Shown here piece after piece: positions 54,001-58,214 of a stretch of 64,000 bases of DNA. The DNA comes from Saturnia japonica (lineage: Eukaryota > Arthropoda > Insecta > Lepidoptera > Saturniidae). The stretch spans positions 17,732,001 through 17,796,000 of the forward strand of contig CM065322.1 of assembly GCA_033032175.1 (NCBI GenBank), given 5' to 3'. The stretch's first letter is position 1; every line of letters starts with the position of its first letter. The notes beneath the pieces were generated by a model. It saw only the letters and a program-made list of their open reading frames with translations, made no database searches and was not told the DNA's origin. The translations under genes were made by a program, and so were the position numbers.

Positions 54001-56047
54001 ATCACTACGTAATATGAAATGTCTACCATACAAATATTAGTGATGTTTGGTTACTCCAAATAAAATTGCCAGTGCTTCTTTATCAAATTGAGAGTAATTA
54101 AGTTCGGCCTCATTTAATGTGCGAGAAGCACAGCTAACGAGTCTCTCTGAACCGTCAGGAAATCTGTGAGTAAGCACTGCACCTAGCCCATACGCACTGC
54201 TGTCCACAGATAATATTAACGGTAATGTAGGGTCATAATGAGCCAACACCGGACTGCTACTCAACATGTTTTTGATTTCATTAAAAGCTCTTTCACACTG
54301 ATTATCCCAATTCCATTTAACGTCTTTTTTTAAATATATTATATAATGGATGTAAAATACTACTAATATTCATACAAAAATTAGCGTAAAAGTTAACTAA
54401 ACCTAAAAAACATCTTAACTGAGAGATATCTTTAGGAGTGGGGGCGGAGTTAAATCTGTTAAATGTAATTTAATGCGAGATTTATAAGTTCCTAACCCAT
54501 CAGCAAATACTTCTGAAAATTCTCTACGTAATGCTTCTATCGAACATTTGTTTATGTCTGGCATTATATTATGACAATGTGTAACATTCAAATTCAAACA
54601 GCGTATCCACGTACGGCCTGACAACGGTGGGCCCCCGTTCTCTATAATAAACAATTTTAAATTTATATTTATTTGTCCGTACACAACATTAACCATAATA
54701 TAACCCAGAGGTCTAATCACATCGCCAGTATATGTTTTTAAACTAGGCGACTCCTTAATTATGTTTTTAAGTGAGAAACATTCATCATAATACCTCTTAG
54801 ATATAACAGAAATTTTACTACCAGTGTCAATTTCAAACTTGATAAAACAATTCTCAACCTTAACATCAAGTAAATAAGGACCATCAGTATTATTACATAA
54901 AAAATTGTAAAAACTTAAATCACCGTCAGAATTCGATTCACTCAAAAAAAAATTGACTTTTCACTCTCCTCGACGAATTTGGTCCCGAATCTACGTCGTA
55001 CTTACGACACATGACCTTCAAATGTCCTTTTTCACCGCACCGATCACAAGAGTACATCTTGAACCTGCATCGCGCGGCCACGTGATTGTCCTTGCCGCAA
55101 CGCGTACAGGGAGCCGCACGGCCGGCGCGTCGCACGCTGTCACCCGGCCCCGGCACCGCCACGCTCACCCGATGTAGCCCGTCTACCTCGCCGTCGCCCG
55201 CACCGCTCTCGGCGCAGCTACCGCTACCACCGCCCGCCGCAATCGCCGCGTGCCGCTCCGCCGCTTCAAGTGCTAAAGCAAGCTCCACTGCCCGCTTGTA
55301 ATCTAAATTTTGTTCAGCAAACAGCCGGGATCTCATATCCTCAACACGAAGTCCAGAAACGAACTGATCTCTTAAATTTACCTCTAGACCGTCACTAAAA
55401 TTGCAAGTTTTAGCGAGATGTTTTAAATTTTGTAGGTATTCGCTTACAGTTTCTTCACGTCCTTGCTTCCTTTGCCGAAATACATGTCGTTCTGCGATCT
55501 CCGACTGTCGCGGTTCCAGATGTTCCTTGATTATTCTCTCTAATTCTTCAAAAGATTTGTCTTCAGGATGATCAGGAGAACACAAATCACACATCAGCTC
55601 ATAGCACGTGACTCCTACATGCGTCACTAAAGTCGCCACATGCAACTCTTTCCCGATGTTATTCAACGCTATAAATTGCTTCACACGTCTACAATATGCG
55701 TCCCAATTATGTACGCCTATTAAAAAACTTTCAATTGACCCGAATGGCATTTTGAAAATTCCTTTAACCGACTTTGCCAATGTAATGTACGCAATGAAAC
55801 ACGGACGGTCGCAGAATGAATATGTATTATCGCAAGCGCATTGACAAAGGTGAACGTGGGGGTACATATGAAAAACTTAATCAATCTATACATTACACTT
55901 GTAATCGTGTGTTTTATGTGAAGCAGGTCGAGTGAGGAGCTCGCGGTCTCCGGGTGCGCCATCATCCCCGAGCTGAAGCCGCGTGTGCCGACCATGTCCG
56001 AGCGTGACCTGACCCGGCTGCGGCACCGGTACTACTTACGCTCCTAG
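20970..56047 (+). CDS. Large host gene, eleven coding exons, about 1,599 residues, function unknown
   Basis: I joined eleven exons by GT..AG borders with agreeing phase: 20970-21017, 26574-27198, 35157-35280, 45107-45307, 47790-50485, 50743-51162, 51219-51454, 51641-51800, 51870-51973, 52074-52138, 55927-56047. The lengths sum to 4,800 nt, an exact number of codons ending in TAG. The protein begins MNVNKSDASTSTDDFK. It is rich in Ser, Arg and Glu, mostly disordered-looking, with no signal peptide, membrane span or enzyme motif that I can see. Notable parts: RRRYSVPE near residue 325 (fits a basophilic-kinase/14-3-3 site), amphipathic helices near 550-573 and 924-946, and a very basic stretch around 880-920 (YRRHRRRQLRM). 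I do not recognise the family; a scaffold or anchoring role is only inference. Exons 7 and 8 are the least certain. Introns total about 30 kb and are full of mobile elements. Confidence 0.75.
21018..21342. other. Host intron 1, left part before the Transib element
   Basis: Short AT-rich intronic stretch between donor GTATGT and the target duplication of the Transib insertion. Nothing else seen. Confidence 0.5.
21348..21617 (+). repeat. Transib left terminal inverted repeat
   Basis: Matches 25035-25302 in reverse complement across about 268 bp, from CACGGTGGGCTG to the phrase ATATCGTTACTGGGGTGGTAA. First heptamer is CACGGTG. Confidence 0.88.
21640..23502 (+). pseudogene. Transib transposase, RAG1-core homologue, four in-frame stops
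   Basis: A single frame carries the whole similarity, interrupted by stops at 21718 (TAA), 22450 (TAA), 22723 (TAG) and 22990 (TAA) but with no frameshift. Readable blocks: basic KIKSPRKVFADLSPLQKRRR; the catalytic-loop region LISKWGFHGASEQSNYKQK, where family members have D in place of the H; a zinc-binding-like CDICKAK; SSLHAWIKCMECVLHIAYRL; TTNDGNTARRFF; and NLSEEASEARNKNFKHFR, which aligns with RAG1's catalytic-Glu segment (SEGNESGNKLFRRFR). The start is unclear: a splice-acceptor-like TTTGCAG sits at 21636-21642, so a small upstream exon may once have existed. The H change and stops mean no activity. Confidence 0.82.
23935..24806. repeat. Possible nested repeat inside the Transib, with palindromic ends
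   Basis: GAAGTGAAACTTCTTTA (23941-23957) and its exact reverse complement (24784-24800) flank 830 bp of very AT-rich non-coding DNA. Each arm is itself close to palindromic, which weakens the case. The right border sequence (GCGTAACCGAAAAACGTGAC) resembles a dispersed lepidopteran repeat as I remember it. Confidence 0.4.
25035..25302 (-). repeat. Transib right terminal inverted repeat
   Basis: Reverse complement of 21348-21617 with scattered mismatches; the outer heptamer read inward is CACAGTG. Confidence 0.88.
25630..25996 (+). pseudogene. LINE reverse transcriptase, C-terminal remnant
   Basis: After AHSLSVFYRL-like residues (about 25650-25690, with stops), the frame 25805-25996 reads RRTEKLWNYLPPNVF then PSYDIGSLNNNLKGYL and ends at a natural TAG. 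The pattern R(T)..LWN.LP..VFP..YD...FK is the C-terminus of a jockey/CR1-like family common in Lepidoptera. Stops in the upstream part show decay. Confidence 0.7.
25997..26475. other. Host intron 1, right part
   Basis: Very AT-rich; no gene or pairable repeat seen. Confidence 0.5.
26476..26523. repeat. (GTGCGT)n microsatellite just before exon 2
   Basis: About eight GTGCGT units, an alternating purine-pyrimidine tract, ending 50 bp before the exon 2 acceptor. It may vary between individuals and could affect splicing or local DNA structure. Confidence 0.9.
26574..27198 (+). CDS. Host gene exon 2
   Basis: Acceptor TTTTTTGTTCCCGGCAG, then a strongly GC-biased open frame (DRPLCLFYFTHPFGVVSPEP...) of 208 codons and one base, then donor GTAAGG. 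It enters in phase 0 and leaves in phase 1. Features: Ser/Thr-rich middle, LWAKKFHIPGKFSLPP motif, and a basic end (KLRRRLGVLKRRRRGLSDVR). The codon use contrasts sharply with the AT-rich flanks, which supports real coding. Confidence 0.85.
27470..27715. mobile_element. Dispersed repeat, probable LINE 3' tail
   Basis: Contains GGCTCGCCCCCTATTACATG, GTGGGTGTAC and CCTCTGCCTAACCCTTCGGG then GGCGTGATGG. I know this wording as a frequent interspersed repeat in lepidopteran genomes, usually at a LINE 3' end. No coding part is present. Confidence 0.5.
27716..29179. other. Host intron 2 (part); CpG-rich patch 28680-28930
   Basis: Mostly AT-rich. 28680-28930 is CpG-rich, with GGCGCGGCGC repeats at 28796-28816 and GTGAGCCGTGGGTGAGC after it. 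It could be an internal promoter. No exon in phase with neighbours could be supported. Confidence 0.45.
29180..29640. mobile_element. hAT-type MITE with 8-bp target duplication
   Basis: Begins CAGGGTTGCCAC and ends GTGGCAACCCTA (near-perfect 11-12-bp inverted ends of hAT type). The outside octamers are GCTGTAGG (29172-29179) and GCTGTAAG (29641-29648), seven of eight identical. The 461-bp inside is AT-rich with no transposase. Confidence 0.75.
29641..30138. other. Host intron 2 (part), nothing seen
   Basis: AT-rich intron with no gene or clear repeat ends. Confidence 0.5.
30139..30320 (-). mobile_element. Helitron-like 3' end fragment
   Basis: On the minus strand it ends CACAGCTAG followed by T, preceded by CGAAGCCGCGGGCA, and further in shares AGCATTTTTGTCTTTAAAAT and GTACAAAATAATT-like sequence with the copies at 18484-18856 and 32841-33093. 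Confidence 0.6.
30420..31668 (+). mobile_element. Mariner element (cecropia-like), both ends present
   Basis: Inverted ends GGTCTTTACCTATGAAATTG (30420) and its reverse complement CAATTTCATAGGTAAAGACC (ending 31668), with TA directly outside on both sides (30418-30419, 31669-31670). The inside is a mariner transposase gene with one frameshift. Located in intron 2 of the host gene, same strand. Confidence 0.93.
30603..31594 (+). pseudogene. Mariner transposase, one frameshift
   Basis: The first frame runs EYEYRRGSNAAQAARNI, the helix-turn-helix region, then GRPKTLVDNDELKAIVEAD and IGKVKKLDKWVPQEL, which is the cecropia/Hsmar1-like wording. Around 30960 the reading must shift to the second frame (30944-31594), with VTCDQKWILFDN, LLLHDNARPHTA and YSPDLVPTDYYFF. 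I count 34 residues between the second and third Asp, so D,D34D is complete. It ends at DYFD, the usual C-terminus. The initial Met is uncertain because an early stop lies in the other frame. With one frameshift it is probably inactive, unless that is a sequence error. Confidence 0.88.
31735..31912. repeat. GC-rich simple repeats (GGCGC and CCGCA types)
   Basis: Runs of GCGCGGCGCG at 31738-31790 and of CCGCACCGCA at 31880-31910 flank a short AT-rich insert. They make spurious open frames on both strands. Confidence 0.8.
31980..32110. repeat. Imperfect tandem duplication, period about 77 bp
   Basis: The phrase GCAACCCTTTT(T/C)GTTTAT..GGGGAATCCCTCGA(T/C)TGTAT occurs at about 31987-32033 and again at 32066-32110. 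Confidence 0.75.
32111..32603. other. Host intron 2 (part), nothing seen
   Basis: No gene or clear repeat end. Confidence 0.5.
32604..32640 (-). mobile_element. Helitron-like 3' terminus
   Basis: Minus strand CACGCGGACGAAGTCGCGGG then CACTGCTAA followed by T: the CTRR-T ending with the typical upstream GC-rich phrase. Only the end can be recognised. Confidence 0.55.
32841..33093 (+). mobile_element. Helitron-like element, 3' part
   Basis: Near copy of 18600-18856 (TAGCAAATTAATGTAC, TATCTTCTAAGGAACACCC, AGTCCACGTGAGCTAAG), ending GCACAGCTAG followed by T. Confidence 0.68.
33130..33317 (-). pseudogene. LINE reverse transcriptase, C-terminal fragment
   Basis: The minus-strand frame reads LGNSVRFYNKIPKHITDLPD then NKFKDHVKRVLLSKGYYRVD and ends NDSDVWK. 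(V/I)RFYN.IP..(I/V)..LP...FK..VK..L..K.YY is the C-terminus of a jockey-like family seen widely in Lepidoptera. Only this end survives. Confidence 0.68.
33390..33942 (+). mobile_element. Non-autonomous Helitron-like element, copy with both ends
   Basis: Starts TCTAATATACAATTAATAAA, contains TCTGTTTGTTCCGCGTAATC and GACGGGACTTTCACTGGTTA, and ends GAGCGCAACCGCGGGAATAG then CTAG followed by T. TC..CTAG ends fit Helitrons; no coding capacity. Confidence 0.68.
34068..34830. repeat. 26-bp minisatellite, about 29 units, with 78-bp higher-order structure
   Basis: The unit is TTTATTATATAGG followed by TTTTGTGTCCCCG. Three variants differ at two positions: the base before TTTATT (A or G) and GG or GA before TTTTGTG. 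They mostly follow each other in a fixed three-unit cycle, so the true period is often 78 bp. Located in intron 2, about 330 bp before exon 3. Confidence 0.97.
34831..35156. other. Host intron 2, end
   Basis: AT-rich, ending in the exon 3 acceptor TATGTGTTGCAG. Nothing else seen. Confidence 0.5.
35157..35280 (+). CDS. Host gene exon 3
   Basis: Acceptor ..GTGTTGCAG, GC-rich frame with AGAGEDASPPLRHLLRTVRE then AWPERRSLFDPHPHP, donor GTTAGT at 35281. It enters in phase 1 and leaves in phase 2, linking exon 2 and exon 4 exactly. Other frames here also look open because of GC bias, so the phase agreement is the main support. Confidence 0.7.
35281..35898. other. Host intron 3, first part
   Basis: Mixed composition; the open frame 35301-35660 has no family features and no supported splice sites. 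Confidence 0.45.
35899..35985 (-). mobile_element. R1-clade LINE 3' UTR fragment, antisense
   Basis: The minus strand reads GTGGAGTTTTAGTGAGTAGG then CTCTCGTCCC..CGGGTGTGTACCCA and GGTTTCTCCA, closely matching 60482-60557 just before the TTAGG array. So the same LINE family has left a tail here in the opposite orientation. Confidence 0.78.
35986..37680. other. Host intron 3 (part), with a Helitron-like terminus at 36451
   Basis: CTAGCTGTGCCCGCGGTTTC at 36451, preceded by A, is the minus-strand Helitron end (CTAG-T). The rest shows no gene. GC-richer parts at 36780-36910 gave no exon in phase. Confidence 0.5.
37681..38870 (+). mobile_element. Decayed mariner, second copy, right end lost
   Basis: Begins GGTCCTAACATATGAAATTG after TA (37679-37680). 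It shares its 5' untranslated part and coding region with the copy at 42945-44824. At the right, only TAATTTCATAAT resembles the expected terminal repeat, so the 3' end is eroded. Confidence 0.85.
37890..38850 (+). pseudogene. Mariner transposase, heavily broken
   Basis: Frame pieces 38043-38273 and 38491-38850 plus stop-broken parts read EYEFHCGISAAEQLE, ELKVIMEADTSQTTSELATS, IVTCDENWILDDN, LLLQDNARPYTSRQTVAKLE and YSPDLAPTEYHYF, ending GTYFD. Several stops and frame changes. The third catalytic Asp (PTDYH in relatives) reads Glu here. Clearly dead. Confidence 0.85.
38871..39597. other. Host intron 3 (part), nothing seen
   Basis: AT-rich; no gene or pairable repeat. Confidence 0.5.
39598..39718. 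repeat. (CCCTCG)n microsatellite with CCCGCG variants
   Basis: About eighteen six-base units, CCCTCG in the centre and CCCGCG-type at the edges. It produces Pro-Ser and Glu-Gly repeat frames that should not be read as genes. Confidence 0.92.
40235..40390 (+). pseudogene. Jockey-type LINE C-terminal fragment
   Basis: One frame reads YAYARHLSRSYFDTASHHAN then PLIKAAATYVP and NACRLAA before TAA. (R).L...YF.....HPNPLI..A..Y.P is the end of jockey-clade reverse transcriptases. GC-rich sequence to about 40640 is probably the rest of the C-terminus and 3' UTR (ending GAAGCCCTTGGGTCAGGCAG). Confidence 0.62.
40640..42944. other. Host intron 3 (part), no gene seen
   Basis: No supported coding region. 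42190-42250 and 42610-42780 are GC-richer with many ACGCG/CACGCG motifs; the overlapping open frames there are on both strands and look like composition effects. Confidence 0.45.
43421..44715 (+). mobile_element. Nested Tc1/mariner-superfamily element of the DD41D (rosa-like) type
   Basis: Inverted ends CAAGGTGTCCAGAAAGGGTA (43421) and its reverse complement TACCCTTTCTGGACACCTTG (ending 44715), continuing to about 29 bp. TA precedes the left end; CA follows the right end, one change from the expected TA. It lies inside an older mariner on the opposite strand. Encodes a transposase with 41 residues between the second and third catalytic residues. Confidence 0.85.
43537..44608 (+). pseudogene. 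DD41D transposase, two frameshifts
   Basis: Starts MEQYSGTHRAFCVRAYYRNG, a helix-turn-helix region with HAPSDDSIRKWIRMFENT, a GRPRSVRDE hook, and NNILFSDEANFHLNGHVNKQ (first Asp). Near 44085 the reading shifts to VVVWAAMSAKGIIGPYFHED, and near 44260 to RTWFQQDGATCHTSN ... WPPRSPDLSPLDYFAWGYLK. I count 41 residues between QQD and LD. It ends normally near 44608. All three acidic residues are present, but two frame breaks make it non-functional as read. The rosa/DD41D assignment rests on the spacing and motif wording. Confidence 0.8.
44827..45106. other. Host intron 3, end
   Basis: AT-rich, ending with the acceptor ATACGTTAATTTCAG. Nothing else seen. Confidence 0.5.
45107..45307 (+). CDS. Host gene exon 4
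   Basis: Acceptor TTAATTTCAG, frame RSSSRPLIEYKRNNTLWQGE ... SHVTHALAGVTAPRFDASPG, then RRRYSVPETIMRK with donor GTGAGT at 45308. Phase 2 in and phase 2 out. RRRYSVPE has Arg at -3 and Pro at +2 of the Ser, which fits basophilic kinase and 14-3-3 mode-I-like sites (inference). Codon bias contrasts with the AT-rich introns. Confidence 0.85.
45308..46873. other. Host intron 4 (part), no gene seen
   Basis: AT-rich with GC-richer 46100-46400. No exon in phase found; a weak LINE-like phrase (EQSKVNHFQYLG around 46510-46550) is too short to call. Confidence 0.45.
46874..47617. mobile_element. Candidate PIF/Harbinger-type MITE, TAA duplication
   Basis: Left end AGCCCTGTTCAGATGATGCG and right end ..TGACACGCATTAATGCG reversed, i.e. 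CTGAACAGGGC at 47607-47617, share an inverted GCCCTGTTCAG core. TAA lies outside on the left (46871-46873) and at 47618-47620 on the right. No transposase inside. The ends are imperfect, so moderate confidence. Confidence 0.6.
47790..50485 (+). CDS. Host gene exon 5, the main exon (about 900 codons)
   Basis: Acceptor ACGCCGCAG, entering in phase 2 (Lys split across the border), and donor GTACCT at 50486, phase 1. The frame is open for 2.7 kb in an AT-rich genome, strong evidence for coding. Ser/Arg/Glu-rich throughout. Visible: LEIVVTEASEERARPGRASP, the helix IDQYVSTVLVESLNSL (about residue 552), LRQIKKLFHEEMRDFDPKLS, an acidic patch, basic YRRHRRRQLRM, the helix CAAIIDALINDVILKIAQDE (about 927), IEILEILEYVNGDR and Ser-Pro motifs near the end. 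No enzyme domain. If not spliced at 50486, the frame ends at TAG 50551-50553, followed by an AATAAA, which would give a shorter isoform. Confidence 0.92.
50486..50742 (+). other. Intron 5 or alternative 3' end: short-isoform stop and 3' UTR
   Basis: Reading through the donor adds GTFHTCVPSLLHHRTASSVP VE and a TAG at 50551-50553. About 145 bp further an AATAAA (50697-50702) is followed by a T/G-containing stretch. The same segment has good splice sites (GTACCT..TTGTGCAAAG), so it may be an intron in the long form and the terminal exon in a short form. Confidence 0.5.
50697..50702 (+). terminator. Candidate polyadenylation signal inside intron 5
   Basis: AATAAA 144 bp after the read-through stop codon. 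Confidence 0.5.
50743..51162 (+). CDS. Host gene exon 6
   Basis: Acceptor ACTTGTGCAAAG; frame VPEKTDSIRTEATHSTTLLN ... SNEEEPSSSGESVLCPLAPR and WLTAPSRRRRPRKPATSP; donor GTGAGT at 51163. Phase 1 in, phase 1 out. Disordered, basic and Ser-rich like exon 5. Confidence 0.8.
51219..51454 (+). CDS. Host gene exon 7 (uncertain)
   Basis: Chosen because it restores phase: acceptor CGGTCTCGAG, frame AMRQSSRTGGTQQFLCDIDP then GEWSVTVAGSCRAALPADVE, donor GTCTGT (weak) at 51455, phase 1 in and 0 out. The intron before it would be only 56 nt. The pyrimidine tract is poor. Other combinations are possible because GC bias keeps several frames open in 51160-51800. Confidence 0.4.
51641..51800 (+). CDS. Host gene exon 8 (uncertain)
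   Basis: Acceptor CTGTGCGCGCAG, frame ECTCSRRPDCACSARTERSA ... LTFTVKKEAR, then the strong donor GTGAGT at 51801 (phase 1 out). The same frame is open leftward to 51512 (PVNNFTVVTNCAPLGPYDSC), so the true left border may be further upstream. Confidence 0.5.
51870..51973 (+). CDS. Host gene exon 9
   Basis: Acceptor TGTGTTTTTTCAG (good pyrimidine tract), frame SSVLASKSTRKLTDPLPDLE and TYSSSHSKIRSSVK, donor GTAATT. Phase 1 in, phase 0 out. Confidence 0.75.
52074..52138 (+). CDS. Host gene exon 10
   Basis: Acceptor GCGGTTGTTTCAG, frame MRRGCSLQCWAAVGDDEPAP L, donor GTGAGC at 52139. Phase 0 in, phase 2 out, which fits the last exon. Confidence 0.72.
52202..52318 (-). repeat. Gypsy 3' LTR
   Basis: Matches 55781-55897 at 116 of 117 positions (G against C near the right end). 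On the right it abuts, on the minus strand, the purine-rich AGAAGGAGGACAA (52319-52333), the polypurine tract. Confidence 0.95.
52589..52900 (-). pseudogene. Gypsy integrase C-terminal part
   Basis: Reads REFLPGEGVLMRNYVNKDIK then WKDGVIIDRTGPVSYTVKGT, the GPxxY-type chromatin-end module (R(T)GPVSY.V) found at the end of gypsy integrases, with a polar tail. It is separated from the integrase core by a stop/frame break around 52930. Confidence 0.75.
52935..53426 (-). pseudogene. Gypsy integrase catalytic core
   Basis: Reads NIDFLGPYRNKYFLILIDAH (first Asp), VGDNGPPFSS (second Asp), and HPSSNGAAENAVKLVKQVLK (Glu), the D,D35E core complete. Upstream, the HH-CC zinc region is missing (see 53395-54033). 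Confidence 0.85.
53395..54267 (-). pseudogene. Gypsy RNase H and start of integrase, with stop and deletion
   Basis: 54267-54037 reads HYDPTLPLILSVDSSAYGLG and SRTLNEAELNYSQFDKEALA, the RNase H fold with its Asp and Glu. A TAA at about 54034-54036 (CAA expected) interrupts, then YGRHFILRSDHRALSFIFGK and ADSLSRLP continue. The frame reaches HSGHIGIVKMKQVARN and then jumps to APPAPLHSWNWPKEP in another frame: the integrase zinc-binding segment has been removed. Confidence 0.82.
54415..54945 (-). pseudogene. Gypsy protease; RT deleted after it
   Basis: Contains FIKFEIDTGSKISVISKRYY, the DTGS protease site. After YKSRIKLHLTDLTPPP the expected fingers and palm of RT are absent; the neighbouring reading APTPKDISQLRCFLGLVNFY in another frame is the RT thumb/connection. 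So about 200 codons including the YxDD box are gone at about 54440-54460. Confidence 0.85.
54938..55867 (-). CDS. Gypsy gag
   Basis: The likely start is the Met of MPFGSIESFLIGVHNWDAYC; the open frame continues upstream into the LTR without need. Capsid-like helices with FEELERIIKEHLEPRQSEIA and ETVSEYLQNLKHLAKTCNF, then two CCHC knuckles, CTRCGKDNHVAARC and CDRCGEKGHLKVMC. The frame is intact to its stop. The leader between LTR and gag is only about 30 bases. Confidence 0.85.
   Translation of the reverse strand: MYPHVHLCQCACDNTYSFCDRPCFIAYITLAKSVKGIFKMPFGSIESFLIGVHNWDAYCRRVKQFIALNNIGKELHVATLVTHVGVTCYELMCDLCSPDHPEDKSFEELERIIKEHLEPRQSEIAERHVFRQRKQGREETVSEYLQNLKHLAKTCNFSDGLEVNLRDQFVSGLRVEDMRSRLFAEQNLDYKRAVELALALEAAERHAAIAAGGGSGSCAESGAGDGEVDGLHRVSVAVPGPGDSVRRAGRAAPCTRCGKDNHVAARCRFKMYSCDRCGEKGHLKVMCRKYDVDSGPNSSRRVKSQFFFE
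55781..55897 (-). repeat. Gypsy 5' LTR
   Basis: One difference from the LTR at 52202-52318. Followed on the minus strand by TTGGCAAAGTCGG, the probable primer-binding site; the tRNA is not recognised. Confidence 0.95.
55927..56047 (+). CDS. Host gene exon 11 (last), with stop codon
   Basis: Acceptor TTTTATGTGAAGCAG, frame SSEELAVSGCAIIPELKPRV then PTMSERDLTRLRHRYYLRS and TAG at 56045-56047. Phase 2 in, as required. Only 29 bp of intron separate the gypsy end (55897) from the exon. Confidence 0.78.
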
Positions 56048-56180
56048 GCTGTCGCCTGCCTGCCACTCCGCCGCGTCTTCACACCGTGGTGCGATGCGTG
56101 TTCCGCACGATCCCATCTACGATTTCTACCTTATGAATGTACAAACACTAAAATAATAAATACTTAATTAAACTGAGTTT
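56048..56180 (+). terminator. Host gene 3' UTR and polyadenylation signal
   Basis: AATAAA at 56155-56160, about 108 bp after the stop codon, followed by TACTTAATTAAACTG and a T/G-rich stretch. A compact 3' UTR. Confidence 0.7.
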
Positions 56181-57059
56181 TAAAACAGCGTTGTTTTCTT
56201 GTACATTACATTATCGTTTCATCACTTATTAAATCACAAAGGTTTTAACAAAGCCACTAAAGTTATGAGAAAATGACAAAAAAAATTGACTCCTAACGGG
56301 ACGCCTGGCAGATCAGAAACATACAAACTATTTTATATAGATTATTTGCATGAAAGGATGGATATTTACTTCCCGAGCACAAAATTTCATCAAAATAAGT
56401 TTAGAATTTATATATCCACATCTGTGGGGTGGTGTGTGTGTGTGTGTTATTAGATAAACATTTAGGTTCGAATATTATTAAGCTTTTAATTTATGAGTAA
56501 GATAACCAAAAATAGTTTAATAAAACATTTGAAACTGTATCACACAATAACACACTTGAAATATATAGTTAACACAACGGAAAACAGTAAAGCCTTGTAC
56601 ACATAGTGTTCACTCGTTTTAAAATACAATAAAATCAACAATTCACTGAATATCGTTATTAGTTTTATTCCAAGATTGTAATAGAGTGATAGATTAAAAG
56701 TGTGACCAAATTAACATAAAAATTACACAGAATATTTTTCTTAATGATACCAATGTTTTCAAACATCTCGCCCACCAAGAACTTCGTTCTTAAATCAAAT
56801 TAACAAACAAGAAATAATCACCAATACCTACTTATTGATATAACTTAAATTCAATCAACATAAGTATACAAAGTAATAAGCACATAAAATCGAAAATCAC
56901 ACAAAAGCAACAAATACAACAAATAAGTAAATTTATAAAGGCATGCATATTATAATATACAAATGTTTACACACCAACTCTTTTTTTTTTTTTTTTTTTA
57001 AATTTGAAAATTTAGGTAACCTTTACAAATTTTAACACACTAAAACTTTTACTTAAACT
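56181..57059. other. Intergenic, possibly containing the BEL element's LTR
   Basis: AT-rich. A T20 run at 56981-57000, read on the minus strand as a purine tract before TTGGTGTGTAAAC, could be the polypurine tract and start of a 3' LTR of the neighbouring BEL element. I found no second LTR copy, so this stays open. (GT)n at 56432-56448. Confidence 0.35.
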
Positions 57060-57264
57060 TTTTATTATCAATTAAGAGGATACACAACCTATGTAAAGAG
57101 GGTTTACATAATTCTAATTTAGTTTTCACTGTTACAACTCTAGTTATACCGTCTAGACATGTATGTTTGTGTATAATTTTTCCTAAAAGCCATTTTGCTG
57201 GTGGAACATTTTCGTCTCTAATGATAACAATATCTCCTATATTTGGTTCATCTCCCTTAACTGA

Positions 57265-58083
57265 TCACTTATATCTATTATTTAAAGTTATTAAGTATTC
57301 TTTAGACCACTTATTCCAAAATGTAATTATCATTCTTTGACATAAATTCCACCTACTTAGATTAGAACATTTATTAATTGAATGATCTTCATCAGGTATA
57401 GTGACAAGAGGTTCGCCCACCAAGAAATGTCCTGGGGTTAAAGGAAGTGGGTCGTTAGGGTTATCACTAATATATGATATAGGTCTAGAATTTAAACAGG
57501 CTTCAATTTGAGTTAAGACTGTGCAAAGTTCCTCAAATATTAACGTTGAATCTCCAATAATCTTTTTTAAATGTGTTTTAGTTGATCTTACACATGCTTC
57601 CCCACAGTCCTCCAAAATTAGGGGCATGTGGGGAATGAAATGCCAGGAGGTGCCTTCATCTGCCAACATCTGTTGAAATTCACTTGTTAGTTGAGATATA
57701 TTCCTTTTATACATTTCACACAGCTCTTTTTGTGCTCCTAAAAAATTGGTACCATTGTCACTGTATAAATTTTGACAATGTCCTCTTCTGGAGACAAACC
57801 TTCGAAAGGCAGCTATAAATCCTTTCGACGTTAAGTCTGACACAGCTTCTAAATGTAAAGATTTTGTGACCATACATATAAATAAGCATATATAGCCCTT
57901 ATAGGACCTTGCACCTCTCCCAGATGAAAATCTTATATTTATATGCCCTGTGAAATCCACATCTGCACTTTTGAATGGTCTGGATGGTGTAATTCGAGCC
58001 TTCGGTAGTTGACCCATAAACATGTTGTTATTTTGCTTTCTGTACCTAACACAAGTGACACATTCTCTGTATATCTTCTTCAC
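57265..58083 (-). pseudogene. BEL/Pao integrase
   Basis: Reads CVTCVRYRKQ, KSADVDFTGHINIR (first Asp), KGYICLFICMVTKSLHLEAV, NLYSDNGTNFLGAQKEL (second Asp), and, after a two-way frame disturbance at about 57640-57600 (relatives have a WE.GVKS..HLK segment), VRSTKTHLKKIIGD and CLNSRPISYISDNPNDPLPL with TPGHFLVGEPL. The catalytic Glu region is disturbed (EDCGEACVRS), so activity is unlikely. Confidence 0.82.
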
Positions 58084-58214
58084 TAAAATTCTACAGCGAG
58101 CTATCTAATACTTTGATCTTATATAATTTAACATGATTTGTGGACCACCATGCAAGGTTTTAATGTGAGCATCTAAAGTTATTAACCTTGTTAAATGACT
58201 TTCATAAGGTAGAA

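Larger units (their letters stand above)
52202..55897 (-). mobile_element. Ty3/gypsy LTR retrotransposon, young but internally deleted
   Basis: Two 117-bp LTRs (52202-52318 and 55781-55897) with TG...CA ends differ at one base. CTTGT flanks both ends (52197-52201, 55898-55902). Minus-strand order: gag, protease, RNase H, integrase. The RT palm and the integrase zinc-binding region are deleted. It sits in the last intron of the host gene, opposite strand. Confidence 0.95.
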
